This document shows positions 1 through 13,000 of a stretch of DNA of 64,000 bases, in pieces. The position numbers and the translations under genes are program-made. Location of the stretch: the NCBI RefSeq assembly GCF_027744825.2, contig NC_071335.1, forward strand, positions 27,555,001 to 27,619,000, written 5' to 3'. The first letter of the stretch is position 1; each line of letters opens with the position of its first letter. Source of the DNA: Synchiropus splendidus (Eukaryota > Chordata > Actinopteri > Syngnathiformes > Callionymidae). A model generated the notes under the pieces. It was not told the DNA's origin. It saw only the letters and a list, made by a program, of their open reading frames with translations, and searched no databases.

Positions 1-3000
1 GAGACAAACAGCGAGCTGGAAATTTAAGTAGGGTTCATTATATAATCTATGACCATAGGGCACGAAGTGCTACAGGTCTTGTCAAGTTTAGCAGCAACAT
101 TTTAACGCACAAGCTCTCGCTTTCTGGGCTGCGAGAGTCACCCTGCCGAGGTTTAAACGGAGAGGAAATCCTCGATATGATGTGCAACAGGTGAGTAAAC
201 AGCGGAGAAACGACCCTGAACCACGACGTGACGTCATCTAAACTCAAAGTAAAGACGGGAAAAGTCGGTTTCAGAAGAGCGAACGACTCGAGAAAGGACA
301 CAGAAACGTCCTGTTTTAGGAGCAGCAGAGATACGAAGCTGAAGGAGGCGGCGGTTTTAAGAAAGCGACGAGCAACAGGAGCGCGACACTGAGTGCGGAG
401 AAAAGCCCCGCAGTGTTGGTGAAACAAACTCACGCCTTTCTCTCAAGAGAAGACGCTCCAGATCCAGATCCTGGTCTCCTGGAGCAAGCCGGGCGCCCTT
501 CCTCTCCTGGCGTCCGGACACGAGACGCGTCTGAAGGTCCCTGGAGCGAGTTGACTTCCCAAGGTTAAAGTTTACTTTCCAACTGCCACCTGTGTGCACA
601 CGACGCAGCCGCATCAGGAAGTGCTACCTGCGCTGGTCTGGGTGAGTCCTGCAAAAGGGCGCGGCTCTCCGAGCTGCTGTGGCCGCTGCTGCCGCACAAA
701 GGAGCGGGGAGAGGAGCGCGCCTCGCCGGGGGCCAACCTGGAGCGCGAGGCCCGCCCACTCGGCGTGGGCTCAGCCAATCGCAGAGCAGGACGGAGATGA
801 TGGGCGGCGGAGTCCGTGAGGGCGCATCTGTCCATAGCGAAATAGACACACGCAAAATCAACTCATGAGTTTTTGTTGTGAGCTTCTCACGCTGACTGAC
901 AACAAGTCTGAAGTGTGTGCTTAATGTCTCACACACAGCGGCTGGGATTGAGGATCAGCACCTCCAAATTCGAGTCCATGGTGCTCAGAGGGAGAAAGAT
1001 GGAGTGGGAGCGAGTCCCTGCCTGAAGTGAGGTTTAGCATCTCGCGGTCTTGTTCTCGTGTGAGGGGGTAAGACAGCTGGAGATTGGTCGATATAGAAGT
1101 CGCTCAAATGCACTGAGCTGAGCCAAGAGGCAGAGCTCTCCATCTACTGATCAATCTCGGTCCCAACCTTCTCCTATGGTCATGAGCTTTGGGTCAGAAG
1201 GAAGGAGATCTGGGATCCAAGCAGCTGAAATGAGTGAGTTCTGTCACTCGGGAGAGACTTGGAGTAGCGCTGCTGCTTCTCCGCAATGAGAGGAGTCAGG
1301 TGAGGTGGCATCTCAAGAGGACGCCCACTGGAGGCCTCCCTTTGGAGGTGTTTCAGGTGCAGCCAGCTGGGAGGAGACCGAGGGGTGACCCTGGACCAGG
1401 AGGGGAATGAGCTCTCTACACTGGCCTGGGAACATCTTGGGCGCCCCCTGTTGATGGTGTTGCCCCCCGTGACCCTGCAGGCGGGGATGGACACAGTGAT
1501 ACACACATGGCGCAAACATGCTAAAAACACTCACACCCTAACTTACTACCCCCAACACACACACGACAGATATGTACCGGCTACACACTGAGACAAAGAC
1601 AAACAGGACAAAAGCTGGCTGCGGTTTCGCCACAGCACCGAAGGACTCACAAACTAAAACATAGTGAACTCACTCTATGACTCACAAACAAGGGTTTAAA
1701 GTGGAGAAGAGGCGAGGACCAGACAAGGGGTGGGGTGGGGGGCTGGTGGGGAATAACAGGAAGACAGTATGGCTGACAGACGGGGAGCAAGACTAAGGGG
1801 CCAGGGGACGGAAAGCGTGCGCCTGCCTTCCTGTTTATGTGTGCGGCGGCTGGGAGCAGGCCGCTCCGCTCCACGCTCGCCTTATTTGGAAGGTTTGGTG
1901 TCGTCCAGCCGTCAGACTTTCCAGCTGCTGGCATCAGGTGTCTCATCTCTGTTATGCCCTGTGAGTCTCACATGCGGGAGTCTGCAGGGTCAGGGCCGCC
2001 TCGGCGCCGTCCATGGTGGACTCCAGATCCAGTTACCTTCCCAAATATCGCATTACCGGGGAGAGCTGGACGTGATGAGTCATGGGTTGGGTCTGTTCCT
2101 CTCCGAGCCGAGCGCCTGCCTGTCCAGGCAAAGTCCGGGCTTCTGATCGATAACCTCAGGAGTTAAACTGATCCAAGAGGCTAGTTGTCACGGTAACGCA
2201 GTTAGGCTTCGGAGCGACCTGGAAACGCTGGTCCGACTCCGTCTTTGCTCCCGACAAACTGCTCCATTTATTTCTTCATCTCTGACTCGTCCACGCCACT
2301 TCGGCACCAACAACTGGACCACACGGTGGCGCTGCCGTTCATTGGTTGATAGCGTTGTAGCACCTCTGCCTGGTCGTTGGGTGCCAGAAGTACTATGATA
2401 TACATACATGCATACATGAAGCTGTGTAGCCCACAGCAGGTTCCCCCTGAGGCCACCAGATCGAGGCCCCACGTGGGTCTTGTGTGAGGAAACACCAGTG
2501 GTGTCCAAAAGAATGAGGTTCAGCTGTGCAGGTGGAGCTGCGTAGATAGCTGGTGAGGCCTGCCGTGCTCTGGGAGGAGGTACCAGTGAAGGCCAAGGCC
2601 GGAGGAGCACCTCTGTCGAGTTGCTTTCTGGGAAGAGGGAAGAGTCTGGGACTCTTTAACCCAAACAAGCGAGAGGCTTGAGAGCATGTTTACTCTTCTC
2701 CGTGAACCTCACCTGGACTGGATGGATGCCATCACAAGGTTGATCCTCACCAGCGCAGGAAGTGGACGCCCCCTCCCCCCCGCCTCACCTCCTCACACAT
2801 GACAAGCCAGATGGAGAGCTAAAAAACAGGTTGCGTGTGAGCAAGACGTCAGTTTGTGTTGTTGAGATGTTGTGCAATTGTTTTCCAAGGCGTTTGCCGA
2901 CATCACACCCGGAGTTGCTTAGCGCCATCTGGAGTGGATTTGAGGAGTCCCTTGATGTGCCAGTGATTGTGAACATGGCTGATTCGGACCCCCAGCAGTG

Positions 3001-5150
3001 TTTATGACACTGGCGGGAAAAGCCTGGACGGGTGCGTGGGAGCCCTCGGGGGTCTGGTCCCGCACATCTCTACCTCCCAATGGACGTCATCCCTGTGCTT
3101 CCTGGAAGGGTCCGGAGAAGACGCAGGTCCACGTGGTGGCTTCACCCCCAGAGTTCAGCTCTGGGGTGGAGGTAGTCCGTCTCTCTGCATTCGGTCCACC
3201 CACGTGTGTTCGGCGCTTGATTGCTTCCTGATGGACCCAAAGCTGTTTGCTCGTGACGCAGCAAAAACAAGAGTCAGACATTTATGAGACGCATCCCAGT
3301 CACTTCAGCTCAGATGGAGAGGAGCCCAAGCGCTATTGTGCCTCCCACAAAAGGGTGGTGTCACATGACCACTCCACCTGTTGCAACACGAGTCTCATTC
3401 CTGCTCTGTTGCTCACACACAGCACCCGAGTGGCTTTCATGCTCATTGATGGGCCGGTTTGCTGCCGAGCCCGCGGCTCACCGACACACCTGCCGCTCTG
3501 CGGTGGCCTTCACTGAGAAAACTGGTTCAACGGTGACTCGTACTCGCGAGTGTCTAAAGCGTCCCAAGCAACTCCGGCCGACTCTGCTTCCCCGAACCTG
3601 CGATCTTGGCTCCATTGGCAAGTCTCACACAGATAAGTTGCCTATGGGGTTTGTGTTTCAATCATGGGAGGGAACCGGAGTGCCAAGAGGAACGCCGCAA
3701 AGAGCTACCCCTGCTGGATTGGAACCCCCAACCTTAGTGCAGTGATGGCTCTGGCACTTCACCTCACTTCTTCACTTGTTTCCTTACAGTGTTCTATGAC
3801 TCAAGGTACCAACATCATTTGTGCGTCTGATTCACTTCTCCTTAGCGCCATCTGTTGGCTGGATGGAACAGAAGAATATCGAGCATGAAGACACACAAGT
3901 CATACTGGAGATAAAACCTTAGACCCGCCCCCTGCAGTTTTGCAAATTGAGTCGGAAGTTGCTTGGTTTCTGGCGACTAAGCACCAGTCAGATGAGAGTC
4001 GAGCAACAAGTGGCGTCGAATCGCGTTTGCTGCGTAGTTTTTCCAGTAATAAAACTGATAAAAATAGTCTTGTCATCTGGCAGCCGACCGGCTGAGGTTT
4101 TTTAACAGGAAGGATGAGTTCTAAACACTTTCCACCTTCAACTGTAGAGCGGCGCGACCTGTTGCGCTCCCACACCCGGCAACAGATAAGAGGTCCTGCG
4201 CTCCTTTCAATAACTCCCTCGCGAATAATGGGACCAAGGTCTTTGCAGGAAAAGAGGAGCCACATTCTTCAGATAAAGATTCACTCCTCTGCAGGTTTAT
4301 CTCAGAACCGCAGCCAACAAGGTCACGGGGGGTTTCACACGCGGATACCGACGTGCCCACGAGCCCGGCGATTCGGATTATACTTTTAAGGAATGCTGAA
4401 CAGTAGATTCGTTGCAGTCATGAGTCCACTGAACTAACTGGAAACAATAATGTGAAGAAGAGTGTGACATCATCATCAGCTGTGGTACGCGAGGCTAGCG
4501 CAGTCATGCTAATGGCTGCTCTCAAGAACCGGCGAAAAACTTCAGCTCATTGCCGATACTGTAGCTGCAGATGAGTCCCCGGAGTAGTTGCAATACAGAG
4601 TGCACGAAAGAGGTTGGACATGACTGATATTTGGAGGCCAGTGGTTTATTTCACACCCCAGGAAAGCGTTGGTTTTGGCGGGAGGATTGGTGGCTTGCTG
4701 TGACCACACCTGAAATATTTTGTGATATTTATTTGAATTCGTTTTTAGCTGAGCATGTTGTGTATTCATAGGCAGCCATCACACCGCGGGAGAGACGCCT
4801 CGTTGTGAGGCTACTTCGGTTAGCATGGCGCATACTAAACCATGTGGTCAAGTGCGAAGTCGTTTGTCTGCGCGGTGTCATGGCTCGCTGATATAAAAGT
4901 TGTGTGATTTGGCGCCATCTCCCGGCCGAAAAGAGCGATACTCGTTCAAAAAGCAGCAATTACAACGAAAAAATCGAATCAGACAAAATGAAGTTTTAAA
5001 CTTTGGAATGTGAAAAGAATGAAATCTGAGTGCAGCATCCATGAGTTTCAACACTTCTGACTGTGATTTTGGTCCATGCTAGGTGCTAGGTATTCTGAGC
5101 GCTAGTGACACATTTTGACGTTTATCAACGCACAGGAGAAAAAAAAAAAA
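1..5150. other. Region without a recognised gene (downstream of brd4)
   Basis: I read both strands and found no open frame with a recognisable domain and no convincing chain of exons. The open frames here are short and have no supporting splice pattern. The segment at 600-840 is GC-rich and is described separately. A gene outside the left edge could begin here, but the sequence alone does not show it. Confidence 0.5.
600..840. promoter_or_regulatory. CpG-rich stretch with CCAAT box, possible promoter
   Basis: This stretch is much richer in CG dinucleotides than its surroundings. It holds GC-box-like runs (cccgccc near 750) and a CCAAT box (agccaatcgc) at about 773. Possible splice donors exist in both directions around 627-645, so the direction of transcription cannot be fixed. 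It could be the start of a minus-strand gene that leaves the window on the left. That is inference; no coding exon was found. Confidence 0.3.
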
Positions 5151-5159
5151 AGAAACACC

Positions 5160-6877
5160 GGATGAAATTTATGTATTTTTTTATTATTATTTTAATACTT
5201 TTCTTATAAAAAGGTCGTCGCTCTCCATAATCTGAACAGGATGAATCTATTGATCTTAATGTCTCACTCCATAAACCAACGGGGTAAAATAAATCAAGAG
5301 AAAAAGAGCCAAGAGAAAATAAAAAGAACTCAAAAACAGTCCAAATATAAAGAGAAATACATGAAATATACTTGTAAAAAAAGAGATTATAGGATTCAAA
5401 ACACGCACTTTGCCAACATACGGAATCCTCAAAGAAAGACACAATGGCACACGACACTCCCACACCTGTGATCCATTGACAACAAAGCAACGAGAAGAAA
5501 AGACAAATAACTAAAAACTAGAGATCAGTGGCCGCTAAGAGAGCAGGGGAAGATGACGGCGAGCGCAGATCTGGATCTGCCTTCAGATGCTGGATGAAAG
5601 CACAGTAGAAGCTTCAATATAAAGTGAGAGATGCGTCGTACATGTAAAAAATGTGGTGAGATTTGGAAGCGAGAGAAGGAGAGAGAGAGAAAGGTTTGAG
5701 TGAAAGACAACAAAAATCCTGCTTGATAGATTCATACAAAAGTTCTTTACAGTAAATTACAAAAAGAAAGCTGAACACTTCAGCTCCTCACCAAACCAAA
5801 TGCCACAACGTTCTTTTGTCCTTGAACTTCATTTTTTTACTGTATATAATATATATTTATATATTTATATGTTTCGTTTATACACAATATGTGAGTCGCT
5901 TTACAGGCAGGGAGGTTTGGTGAAGACGTTGTTCTGGCCTCAGTGGCGGCGGAGGAAACTGTACACCGACAGAAGACTGGTCCTTCTGACGCGGACACAG
6001 CGGCAAATAAACAAAACGCCAACGGAAGATACATTTCTGCCGGTCAAACAGTTGAGATCAACCAAATCGGTTTCAGGCGAGCAAAGGAGGTGGAGACGGT
6101 TTGCGTCGGCAGAAGTGGCCACATAAGGACACACCCCTCGATGATGTCATCAGCAGAGGCCGGCAGACTTTCATGCCCAGGTGAAAGATTTTGCTCCTCT
6201 TTCTCGTCATCATGGTTTTTCCTTTACAAATTTCACTCTGGTGCGACTTGTTCTGTACTTTTATCTTTTGTTTCTGCCCGTTTCAAGTCTGCGTTACAAT
6301 GTCTAACATGATAACACAAGTCTTTCACATTTAAAAGTTAACTGTTGGCAACAGTGATAAAACGTTTTGTACCAGAATCTAAAACATTAAAACTTCAAAA
6401 GACGACTGTTTCACGGAACTGCTCCGGTTTGCTCTTTAAAAACGGTGCATTTGTGTTGTAAAATACTCGGCTCAGGTGGTGGGGTAGGAGAGCACAACCT
6501 GTTTTTGACCTGCAGAAATCAGCTTCACCAGATTGGGGGGAAGTTTGTTCATCATCATCATCCACATTCAGCTCCCACCACTTCTTAAATTAGATCCTCT
6601 TGGACATTAAATATGAAAAAACACCTCGAGTCTTTCGCGATCGACCGGTACGAGACGTGGACTCTGGCCTCCGGGAAACACCCGAGCAGTTTCGGCAGTC
6701 AGAGGGAAACTGGGCTGCAGATTTCCTCTCAGTCACATGACACAAACCAGCTGGTTCAGCTTGAGAGAGAACGGTCAGTTTGGGTGGAGTCTGTGTGTTT
6801 TGGTGAGCAGCGGCCGTGTGTCAGAACAGTGTGGTCTGTACATGGTGTGTGTGCGAGTGTGTACCAGGTCCGGTCCC
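5160..6877 (-). other. brd4: brd4 3' untranslated region
   Basis: This AT-rich stretch follows the brd4 stop codon and contains no coding signature. A poly(A) signal (AATAAA on minus) lies at 5180-5185. A T-rich run follows it at about 5133-5150, as expected for a cleavage site near 5155-5165. The end point is inferred, and further AATAAA copies downstream (for example 4728-4733) could be used instead. Confidence 0.55.
5180..5185 (-). terminator. brd4: Poly(A) signal, candidate for brd4
   Basis: The minus strand reads AATAAA, with a U/GU-rich stretch just downstream. It lies about 1.7 kb after the brd4 stop codon, a reasonable 3' UTR length for this gene. Confidence 0.45.
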
Positions 6878-9800
6878 TCAGAAGAGGTTCTCCTCGAAAA
6901 TAGCCATCAGGTCGCTCTGGAAGTTGATGTCGATGGTGTCGGCCATCTGTGGGAGGAGCCACGGAGCGTCAGCGTCACGGTCACGCTCGGGTCCAGAGTC
7001 AGCTCAGTACTCACCGCCTGCCTCCTGCGCCGCTCCTGCTCGCGCCGGCGCGCCATCTCCCTCTGCTGGTCGAGGGCGTTCTGTGCGGTGGAGGCCGACG
7101 GGGGAGGGGCCTGTGTCTGGCTGGGTGGGGCCTGCGGGGAGTGCGTGGGTGTGGTGGAAGCCGGCGGGGTGGGTGCGAGCGGCGACTGCGTCTCTTGGCG
7201 GCGCCGTACGTCTTCCTGTGGCCGCCGGGTGTGTTCCACCGACTCGTCGTCGTCACGCCTGGAGGACGGCAAACGTGAATCCACAGTCCGCACCGCTGAA
7301 GAGCTGCGTTTGAGTCAGAACCTACCGCTGCTTCTCCTGCTCCCTCCTGGCCTGCTCGGCCTTCATCTGCCTCTCCCGCTCCTCCTTCTCGCGAGCGGCA
7401 CGTCTGAACTGCTCGAAGCTGTCGCTGGAGGAGCGCAACGTCGAGGCCTGCGTGAACTGTGACCTCTGAGCAAGGCTGGCCCAGGAGCCCATGTTTTTCA
7501 GCTTCACGTCCTGAAGGAAAGGAAAGTGGCGTCAGATGAACCCAGACGGGCTCTGAGACGCAGCGAGGACCGAAGCGGGCCGCACCTGCGACTTCTTCTG
7601 GGTAGTGGGGGTTTTGGGCTCTTGCTTGATTTTACTATCCTGCTGGAAAGGCGACGGCACCAGAGAGTCCGGGAGGCGCGTGCCAGAGCGAGGGGCCTCC
7701 GAAGGCTTCAGATCTGAAGGGACAAAAAAGTTGGATTGGACACAGCTCACCTGGCGAAACAGGAAACCTGCCATCACTCCAGAAAACTCACTCTGCTTGA
7801 TGTCGGTTTTGTGCGAGTCGACGCGTGTGGCCGGGCTGAAGGGCGACGGAGGCAGGACGGGAGAGAGAGACGTCTTCTCCTCCTTGACCGTCACCATGTT
7901 GGGCCTCTGGTCCTGAAAGAAGGAGAGCAGAGTGCGGATGAGAAGAGCGTCTGGGACTCAGGGGAAGCGAGGCGCCAGGATGAGAGAAAAAGGGTCACTT
8001 CTGGCTTTAACATCAACAGGACGCTGGCGAATCAAAAGGTTGTCACGGGGCGTGACTCAGACGGAGCAGATGAGACATGAGAGGGACACGTGGAGAAGAC
8101 TGGAGGACTGTGTTGGGGGAGAGGTAGAACTCGGGAGGATGAAGAAGACAGACCAAGGTGGAGGATGATGGAAACCAGCGAGTGACAACAGAAGAACTGT
8201 GCAACAACTTACATGCTTTTTATTCAGTGTGGGAGACTGTTGTCCTCCTGAGTGAAACAGAGGCATCTGAGGAGAGTGGATCATCATGGGAGACGGCGCC
8301 TCACGCAGGCAACCTAGAGGAAAGACCAAGAGGAGCTCGTGAGGGTGCTCACAAAACTCCCGACAACTTTGGAAACTTTGTTTCCTAAAGGCTGTTCTTT
8401 TGTTCTTAAGGACTTGAGCTCCAGCTGTGTGGTCAGAAAATTTCTGAAACATCACTGCATAAATCTGCTTCTCTAATCTCGTGCATGTGTTTTAGGTGCT
8501 GGCATCTTACCAGCAGGGAAAGGTTCAGCTTTGATATGTGGCGACGGCTGCTGCTGCTGCTGCATCTGCTGTTCCTTCTGATGGGACGAGGGCTTGTGCT
8601 GTGAGAAGGTCTGCTGCAATTGTGCGTGACCAGAGTTGTGTCTCTGGTTCAGAGAAGGTGCGGACGATATTGCGACCGTGTTCAGCGACGGTGCCAGCTG
8701 AGTGGCACTGTGAGCAGGCGAGTGCGTGTGTAGCGGCTGAGCTGGCACCGGGGCCCGGGTCTGGAGCGACTGCAGGAACGTGTGCACCTGGCTGAGGGAC
8801 GGCGGCTCCGTGATGGAGGGGGTGGACTCCTCATCGTCCTCCAGCAGAGCCTGGGGTGGCAGCGCTGACAGGGTGCCCAAGATGCCGTGGGATGGGGGTG
8901 AAGGTACCCGAGGGCGGGGAACAGGCTGGGGCAATGTCAGCGGCAGCGAGGTCTGCAGCTGGGGAGCAGATGAGGGCAGAGAGGCCAGGGACGAGGGCGG
9001 GGGCTGGGCAGGTTTAGAAGGGAGTGGGGCAGCGTGGTTGCTCGGCCTTGACGGCTGCTGAGGAAGAGCATTGTGGATGGCTGGAAATACAGAGGACAAG
9101 TGTTAGCACGCGCAGGAACCGTGTCCATGGTGTTCCCCTACACACCAAGCTTCATTGGAAGTTCAGACTGAGACAACAGAACATACTTCCTAAATGATAA
9201 TACATTGATTTGAAATCTATTCTCAACTCAGTTTTTCTTTCTCAACTCTGAGATTTCATATCTCAATGTATGACGGAACTTTTGTTACTGTACACACTGT
9301 GAATATTACACTTGACTTGAAGAAAATGGCAAATCAACACTAAATTAATGGTCTCCTCTATGGTGCACTATTAGTCCATTCATAACGCATCTATGAGGCT
9401 TCACACAAGATGTTATGAACGTTCACACTTATGTATGGCAGCTTTTCACAGGGTCTATAAAGTATTATAACTTGACTACAAGCAGTAGATTTGACTTAAA
9501 GGCCACACTGTATAATGTTATCACAAATTGACTGAGTTTTCTGCACATGTAATTTTTTCCCCTTAAAATAATGGCTATTGTTTACAAACAAACACATGTA
9601 TATACAGTATAGCAACATATCGTATCATCACCCCTGTGAGGAAGAGGTGAAGAAGCGGGTGCAGGCAGGATGGAATCATTGGAGGAAAGTGTCAGGTGTG
9701 ATGTGTGACAAAAGGGTGTCGCCAAGGATGAAAGGGAAAGTGTCCAAAAGGGTGGTGAGGCCAGCAATGTTGTATGGTTTGGAAACAGTGGCACTGAGGA

Positions 9801-9994
9801 GAAGACAGGAGGCAGAGCTGGAGGTAGCAGAGATGAAGATGCTGAGCTTCTCTCTGGGAGTGAGCAGGATGATGATAGGATCAGAGGGACAGCACATGTG
9901 CTCAGGTGTTTAGGAGACCAAGTCAGAGAGGCTAGATGGAGATGGTTTGGACATGTACAGACAGAGACAGAGACAGACAGAGAGACAGAGAGAC

Positions 9995-10069
<75 letters not shown>

Positions 10070-13000
10070 ACATTGGTAGGAAGATGTTGAGGTTGGAACT
10101 GCCAGGCAGAAGGTGGAGAGGAAGGCCAAAGAGGAGGTTGATGGAGGTGGTGAAGGAGGACATGAAGGACAAGAAGCAGAGGACAGGGTGAGATGGAGGA
10201 AGATGATCCGCTACGGCCACCCCTGAAGGGAGAAGCCATAAGGAAAAGATGAAGAAAGAAGAAGACTTCTGTATCTGGATACTTATTGGCAGATTCCTGG
10301 CAACACACAGACCTGAAGGAGTCTGCTTGTATTCAGCTATGACCTGACATGTTTAACTCAGGCAGGCTATACACCACCAGTCTCACACATGCAACTGTCT
10401 TCAGTAAAAGAGTAAAAGACTGTAGTAGATTCAGTAAAAGACTCACCAGATGACGGCATGATGGGATGTTGCTTCAAGAAAGGGTGGGTCTCAGTTGGAG
10501 TCTGTATGGTGGGTGCGTTTGCATAGAGGAAGCCCGCAACGAGCGGTGCGGCAGTGGCTGTCATGGGAGGAGGATTAGGTTCCACGGTGGGCTGAGTCAT
10601 GTGCGGGTTCATGAAGTGAGTCATTGGGTCAAATCCAGGGCCCAGCAGCTGAGAGGGTTCAAGAGCCGGGGTGGCAGCTGGGAGAGATGACTGGGGGTTA
10701 AAGGTCGGCTTGGACGGGACCACCTGAGGCTGCAACTGGGGCTGAAGTTGGAGGGCCACGTGGGCGGGGGCGCTACTGAGGGACTGTGGCGGCTGCGGTC
10801 GCTTGGCGTCTTTGTGAGAAGAAGTCTTCTGCAGTTTGGGAACCAGCCCTGAAAGTTCCCGAGAGACCATGTCATGAACGTCCACCGTGAACAGCAGTCT
10901 GTGTGTGTGTGTTATCACTTACCATTATCAGAGTCTTCACTGTCAGACGAGTCACTAGTGTCAGAGGATGAAGATCCCGTCTTCGTCTTCGTCACGTTTG
11001 TCATTTCCAATGATCTTTCTGAAGGAGCCAACAGTAGAAACAGGATCAGCTCCAGACTGGTCATTTCGATAAAATCATCCACCAGAGAGAAACTAAAATG
11101 TGTTTCTGTTCGATTTATCATTTTATTACAACCATGATTTGGAACTAGAAAAACAAACCTGATGGCTTCTTCTTCTTCTTGAGGCAGCTGGAGACGTACT
11201 TCTCCAGCTCTCTCAGGGTCGAAGGCTTCAGTGTCTCAAAATCGATCTCGATTTCATCCGGGTTGGAGTTCTTCAGAGAAGGCTCCCGTGTTTGGATGAT
11301 GTGGACGACTCGACCAAGTTTGTCTCCTGGCAACTTGTTGATATCTAGACTGAGCTGGCGCTTCTCTTCGTACGACATCGGTTTACCCTTTTCTGCTGAG
11401 ATGCTGCCAAATACATCTTTTGGGGGAGAAACATGACCTTTTTAATGCCGAGACATGTTGTTGAAAATACTCTTTGGTGGAGAGTGAAAACTAACCCATG
11501 TCATTGTCAGCTTCCAAAGACGCAGAAGGCACCAGCGGGGTGGTTCCAGTCGGAGGGGCTGCAGCGGGGTGACTGTTGGGGACGCTTTCTTTCTTGCTGT
11601 GATCCGACACACAGCTTTAGAAAGGGTTCAGTATTTGGTCACACCTCCAACACTCACCTGAGCTTCTTCTTCACCATGTTCGGCTCTTTGCTGCTCTTGA
11701 TTTTCCTCGGCGGACTCTCTGCGGCTTCCTCGGCTGCCATTTTCCGTTTATGCTTCTCCTTTTTCTTCTCCTTCTTCTCCCGCTCCTTCTTCTTGGGTTT
11801 GGTGACCTGTGGCTGTGACAATGCTGCCAGCTGCTCATGGACAGCCTTCAGCTAGAGGACAGGAATCATGATTCCATTATTAGCGTTCCATCACGTTCTT
11901 GCCGAGTCACCCGTTCCCATCTGCTCACCTGCTCTTTCAACTCAGCCAATCGCTGCTGCCGCTCATGTTCTGGATCTTCCGTAGACGACTCGGATTCCGA
12001 CGAACTGGAGCTGTCCTCATCAGAGATCGCAGAGGGTGGCGGGGCTTGTCGAGTGGAGGGGACTGAGTGAAGGACCGAGGACGGGGTGGGAGCAGGACTG
12101 ACCTCCTCCGGCTCATCTGGCATTTTAGCAAATCGCATTTCGAACACGTCCTGTGGAGCGAGGGGGATATAAGTGTCCACGTACGTCAAGCATTTGAGCC
12201 CTAAGTCTGAGGCTCACCTGCAGCTTCCGAGCCATGGACACCACATCATGGTCCGGTGGGTTGTACTTATAACAGTTGGAGAACATTAGCCTGACGTCCG
12301 CCGCAAACTCTTGAGCGTCTCTATATTGTCTGTTGTCCAGCTTTTTCTACAACAACACAAACACACGGAGCAGAAAAGTCACTCAAGTTCAGAACCCACG
12401 ATCTCCGTTTGAGTTCATCACCACTGAAATTCACCTTGATGGTGCTGAGATCCATGGGATGTTTGATGATGTCATAGTAGTCATGAAGCCCAAGAGACTT
12501 CACGTCCACGGGCTTATAGAAAGGCCAGGCGTAAGCCACGTGCTTCTTGGACAGCATCTCTCTGAGGACCCGCTGGCAGGAGCGCAGCTGCTCCTGGCGC
12601 TTCGGAGTGGAGATTCCGCTGGTCTCCAAGCCACCACCGAGGTGGTGCTGAGAGTCCGGTTGTAACACGTCTACTTTGGATGGCTTCAGAGGGCGGGCCG
12701 CATCGCGTCGTGGCCGGTTCTCAGCGGACACAGGCGAGGACTCGCTGAGCTGGTCGTTGGCTGTCGGTGTGGTGGTGTCTGCTTTCCTTTTCTGGCTTTT
12801 TCTTTGCTGCAGATAAAAGAGGTCGCAGCTGGATATCAACCAACAAGAAAAGTGACGGCGGGCTTCATTTTCAGGCAAATGAAAAAGCCTTTAACACGAA
12901 GACAACAAGAGTGACAAAACGTCTGACACCTGTTCGCATCACAGAAGGTATTCAATATTTATTATCTTTGACTGCAAGCAAGTTGTTATAGAACCAATAT

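Noticed and set aside
3690..3760. tRNA-like segment on the minus strand (ggttccaatcc box)
   Set aside because: Only a B-box-like stretch is seen. No full cloverleaf, acceptor stem or A box could be drawn, so it is at most a worn SINE fragment.
6737..7462. 241-codon plus-strand open frame
   Set aside because: It lies opposite brd4 coding exons with biased Pro/Gln/Arg codons, which keep the other strand open. It has no domain.
9582..10220. 212-codon minus-strand frame with a long Ser-Leu repeat
   Set aside because: It is the antisense reading of the GA microsatellite and LINE remnant.
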